Shown here: piece by piece, positions 62,601 through 64,000 of the stretch
Layout: every line of letters begins with the position of its first letter
Position numbering within the stretch: position 1 is the first letter of the stretch
Source of the DNA: an uncultured Draconibacterium sp.
GTDB taxonomy: Bacteria; Bacteroidota; Bacteroidia; Bacteroidales; Prolixibacteraceae
Direction of reading: 5' to 3'
DNA length: 64,000 bases
Assembly (NCBI RefSeq): GCF_963677575.1
Contig: NZ_OY782038.1
Coordinates: 3,351,501-3,415,500, forward strand
Notes under the pieces: model-generated
Told to the model about the DNA's origin: nothing
Database searches by the model: none
What the model saw: only the letters and a program-made list of their open reading frames with translations
Translations under genes and position numbers: made by a program

Positions 62601-62969
62601 ATCGTCGGTTTTACGAATAATAACTTGTCTGTCGTAAATGTTGTAAGTTAAGTCACTACCTTGAAGCAACTCTCCAAGAATAGTTTCAATATCAGCATTT
62701 TCCAGCGAAATGTTAACGCGGTCGCTCGACCTTACATCTTCGTCTTTGTATAAAAAGATGAATTCGCTGTTCTGCTCAATGTAGTCGAAAGCAGCAGTAA
62801 TAGTACTGTTTTGCAACTGTACGTTCATTCGTTTAGCTTGAGCGTAAGAATCACTGGCGTTTGCCGCAAAAATGATTCCGAATAGTAAGATGATAGTTAG
62901 ACGCATAGTTCTAAGAATTTTCTTAGTGATCCCCGGGTCAAGGGAATCACTTAACCAATTTTTTTTCAT
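59604..62969 (-). CDS. SusC/RagA-type TonB-dependent transporter with N-terminal STN signalling domain
   Basis: 1121 residues with a signal peptide (MRLTIILLFGIIFAANA..YAQ). Domains in order: STN/secretin-TonB signalling domain (~50-115, AAFDYIEQNSEFIFLYKDEDV), carboxypeptidase-regulatory-like domain (~130-205, GVVTDDQGLPLPGVTVVVEG), plug (~215-340, YGVTKRKNFTGSVTQVD), then the 22-stranded barrel, ending in RTFTLGINFTL. The STN domain tells that transcription is controlled through the FecR anti-sigma protein encoded upstream and an ECF sigma factor, presumably beyond the window. It starts 79 bp after the fecR stop, with a perfect hairpin in between. It imports oligosaccharides bound by SusD. 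Confidence 0.97.
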   Translation of the reverse strand: MKKNWLSDSLDPGITKKILRTMRLTIILLFGIIFAANASDSYAQAKRMNVQLQNSTITAAFDYIEQNSEFIFLYKDEDVRSSDRVNISLENADIETILGELLQGSDLTYNIYDRQVIIRKTDDAVLDGVQDQKNITGVVTDDQGLPLPGVTVVVEGTTIGTITNPDGSFTLTIPDDAKQLHFSFVGMKTQIIPIEGKTNFMIAFEADAIGLEEIVAIGYGVTKRKNFTGSVTQVDMENSPIMNKATTDAFSLLDGITTGINFSKSGEAGAETELLVRGQKSINEDDPNDPDAFNSSAPLLVVDGIIFSGSMNDIDPSTVENIQVLKDATSLAAYGSKAANGVIMITRKKGIKGKPRISVNTSLGISNPNYTPDMRGPEGYIELMNARTASTTWMSALEQANIDANTPTKYYDMITRTGIQQNYSVNVSGGGEAMDYFIGSSYLDNKNFVVGDQYKRATFTARINTTINDYLSVSASFDQTFNNNDGIRPNYGAAVTLSPWTEPTLSDGRYRLYVDGREETTQHPLWDTKVGRDDEDRRNATIIGGTVDFKIPGIQGLSYKLTGSYTSNTRLEREFTYETNFVNLALGEAGYTPEAQAAYLDRANGSISEEKTTSWVIDNILTYTNQFDDHFINATLVYTRDSRKMDSFGMTGTDYTGIGNTKLGFYGLSNAVTQEIEEIGYELHNDVGYLARASYSFKDTYHLNASFRRDGSSVFGADKKWGNFPAVGVAWTMSNEPFLKSSTLINNLKLKASWGKNGNQTLRPYGTLSTMNVGRGGGIGYWFDDQILWGQSLETLGNTELAWETTTSYNIGTEIDMFNRIHFELDGYKSSTTDQIFNRTIPVMGAGITEQMATMGKVNNWGIEAVLNTTNIESGDFRWTSGLTFSLNRNKLVELYGGDEEDDINAELFIGESLNAIYGYEWIGIVQEDDTEYMAANGGEPGDAMYANLDGSEDGVIGVTDRKILGFGMENFRMSLSNTLTYKNFQLYALFNGIFSGGDYGYAENNIAYLSSDGFQYHNMLNHPWWTPENPSETYPRVNFTDARYTALQKYTFIRLQELNLSYTFDRDLLKKFHFSSLKVFVSGSNLFFIAPDWEYSDPEIRDFNAAQLPRTFTLGINFTL

Positions 62970-63019
62970 AAGTTTACAATGTTTTTGATTAATACTATTG
63001 ATAAAGATGGTATTGGTTT

Positions 63020-63049
63020 AACCGGTATATGTTGCAGCATATACCGGTT
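63020..63049 (-). promoter_or_regulatory. Perfect 12-bp hairpin at the fecR stop, upstream of susC
   Basis: aaccggtatatg (63020-63031) pairs with catataccggtt (63038-63049) around a ttgcag loop. It abuts the fecR stop (63049-63051). No long T-run follows on the - strand, so it could be a weak terminator or attenuator separating fecR from susC transcription. Confidence 0.55.
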
Positions 63050-64000
63050 TATTTTATTAGGTAATTTCTTTCATTGATTTTTTCGAAGTTTAAGCCGGTT
63101 AAAGAATTCATGTACTCAAATACCACATTTCTATCTTTCGAAATATCGAGTTTCCCCGAAATCCGAAGCGATCCGTCAAGCGGATTATCATATTTCATGT
63201 GGATGTTATAATAGCGCTCCAGTTTTTTTACCACACGATTGAGGTCGCTGTTGGTGAAGGTTAGGTAACCTTCTTTCCAACTGGTAAAATATTCGGTTTC
63301 TACGTCGTAAATGTTAGTCGATGAATTTTGCTTGTTATAGGCTGCCAACTGTCCGGGTTTTAGCACAATGTTGCGATCGAAAACACCCTGACTTTTGTGG
63401 CTTATTTCAACGCTGCCTTCGGTTAGTACTGTGTGTGCAACATTTTCATCGGGGTAAGCCGATACGTTAAACTTTGTTCCAAGAACATGTACTTCTATGT
63501 CGGGAGTTTTAACCGTAAATGGTTTTTCTTCCATTTTGCTTACATCGAAAAAAGCTTCTCCAATTAGCATTACTTCGCGGGTTTTATCGGTAAAACGCGA
63601 AGGGTAGATCAATCGGCTTCCGGCATTTAACCATACTTTGGTGCCATCGGATAAGGTAATTGTTGAATGGTTGCCATAGGGAATTACCAAGGTATTCATT
63701 TTTACCTCGTCGGTAACATCGTCTTCAATAACCTGCTGTTTGTCGATAATAATTTTTCCTTCATTAGAGTATTCCAGTTCCGATTTCCCTTTATTTAAGG
63801 CAACTTCTTGTTGCTCATCGATGATGAGGGTCGGTTCCTGAATATTCAGAGTTTGTGGAGCAGGGAAACTCGTGTATCGACTAGAAATGGTATCCTCAAG
63901 AAAATACCAGGTAACAGCGCTTCCCACCATTAAGAACAAAATGGCAGTGGCGGCATAACGCATGGTTAAGCGAATGGTTTTCCGGTACTTTTTTTTATGA
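63049..64000 (-). CDS. FecR-family anti-sigma factor, N-terminus beyond the window
   Basis: The frame remains open through an internal ATG at 63963 to the window edge (HKKKYRKTIRLTMRYAATAI...), so the start lies outside. A transmembrane helix (YAATAILFLMVGSAVTWYF) separates the cytoplasmic part from the periplasmic FecR domain (VIPYGNHSTITLSDGTKVWLNAGSRLIYPSRF...REVMLIGEAFFDV), followed by the DUF4974 C-terminal domain (FTNSDLNRVVKKLERYYNIHM). It senses the occupied STN-SusC and releases an ECF sigma factor, which would be encoded just upstream. It controls the right-hand susCD locus. Confidence 0.96.
   Translation of the reverse strand, partial: HKKKYRKTIRLTMRYAATAILFLMVGSAVTWYFLEDTISSRYTSFPAPQTLNIQEPTLIIDEQQEVALNKGKSELEYSNEGKIIIDKQQVIEDDVTDEVKMNTLVIPYGNHSTITLSDGTKVWLNAGSRLIYPSRFTDKTREVMLIGEAFFDVSKMEEKPFTVKTPDIEVHVLGTKFNVSAYPDENVAHTVLTEGSVEISHKSQGVFDRNIVLKPGQLAAYNKQNSSTNIYDVETEYFTSWKEGYLTFTNSDLNRVVKKLERYYNIHMKYDNPLDGSLRISGKLDISKDRNVVFEYMNSLTGLNFEKINERNYLIK

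Noticed and set aside
1..64000. CRISPR arrays, tRNA or rRNA genes, insertion sequences, phage genes
   Set aside because: None was seen by eye on either strand: no regularly spaced repeats, no transposase or integrase frames, no tRNA-like or rRNA-like stretches. A covariance search would settle small RNAs.

Overview
The window reads as a chromosome segment of a marine or gut-type Bacteroidota (probably Bacteroidia, order Marinilabiliales or a relative). The evidence is two SusC/SusD pairs, a FecR anti-sigma factor beside an STN-containing SusC, lipoprotein and Tat-exported glycoside hydrolases, promoters of the TTG / TAnnTTTG type, A-rich leaders with few Shine-Dalgarno sites, and roughly 40-45% G+C. 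The order is an inference from gene content. No rRNA, tRNA, CRISPR array or insertion sequence was seen.

Layout. (1) 1-24.2 kb, + strand: the tail of a SusC, its SusD and terminator, an eroded 0.9 kb gap, then a tightly packed run: GH3, MBL-fold hydrolase, GH106 rhamnosidase, neutral-ceramidase-fold protein, MBL, type-B carboxylesterase, a second alpha/beta esterase, a second type-B carboxylesterase, a third MBL and a GH78 rhamnosidase, closed by a terminator. A Tat-exported flavoprotein reductase and a membrane-anchored multiheme cytochrome c follow. (2) 24.2-29.9 kb, - strand: GH43, GH39, an iron-type alcohol dehydrogenase and an AraC regulator. (3) 29.9-46.3 kb: a stress/detoxification region with CMD protein, cupin, Cys-nucleophile alpha/beta hydrolase, FMN reductase, superoxide dismutase with a divergent cysteine-rich regulator, tautomerase, aldo/keto reductase, SDR, acetyltransferase, a frameshifted MATE pump, MalY-type aminotransferase, DUF3737 protein and an AraC regulator. 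(4) 46.3-64 kb, - strand: a second polysaccharide utilization locus (PUL) read toward the first, FecR, SusC, SusD, GH106, GH43, Gfo/Idh/MocA dehydrogenase, TIM-barrel isomerase-like protein and GH2.

How the genes may work together. Both outer loci carry a GH106 rhamnosidase, and the left one also has GH78, so rhamnose-containing glycans or glycosides are the likely substrates. The many esterase/MBL genes suggest acylated or aromatic-decorated substrates. The flavoprotein-cytochrome pair could pass quinol electrons to an unsaturated compound released outside the cytoplasm. In the right locus the exported dehydrogenase plus TIM-barrel pair could support oxidation/elimination cleavage of glycosides beside ordinary hydrolases.

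The most striking signal is regulatory. Four promoters in the stress region (near 32.99, 38.92, 40.44 and 44.20 kb) carry the same tandem direct repeat, two TTACCnnnATTACGGAAT units exactly 21 bp apart, always 21 nt from an identical GATATTTG -7 box. A fifth copy lies upstream of the AraC gene at 44.5 kb. This looks like a complete, locally encoded AraC regulon. A second regulatory unit is the sod/cysteine-regulator pair, which shares an ACAAC/GTTGT operator at both divergent promoters.
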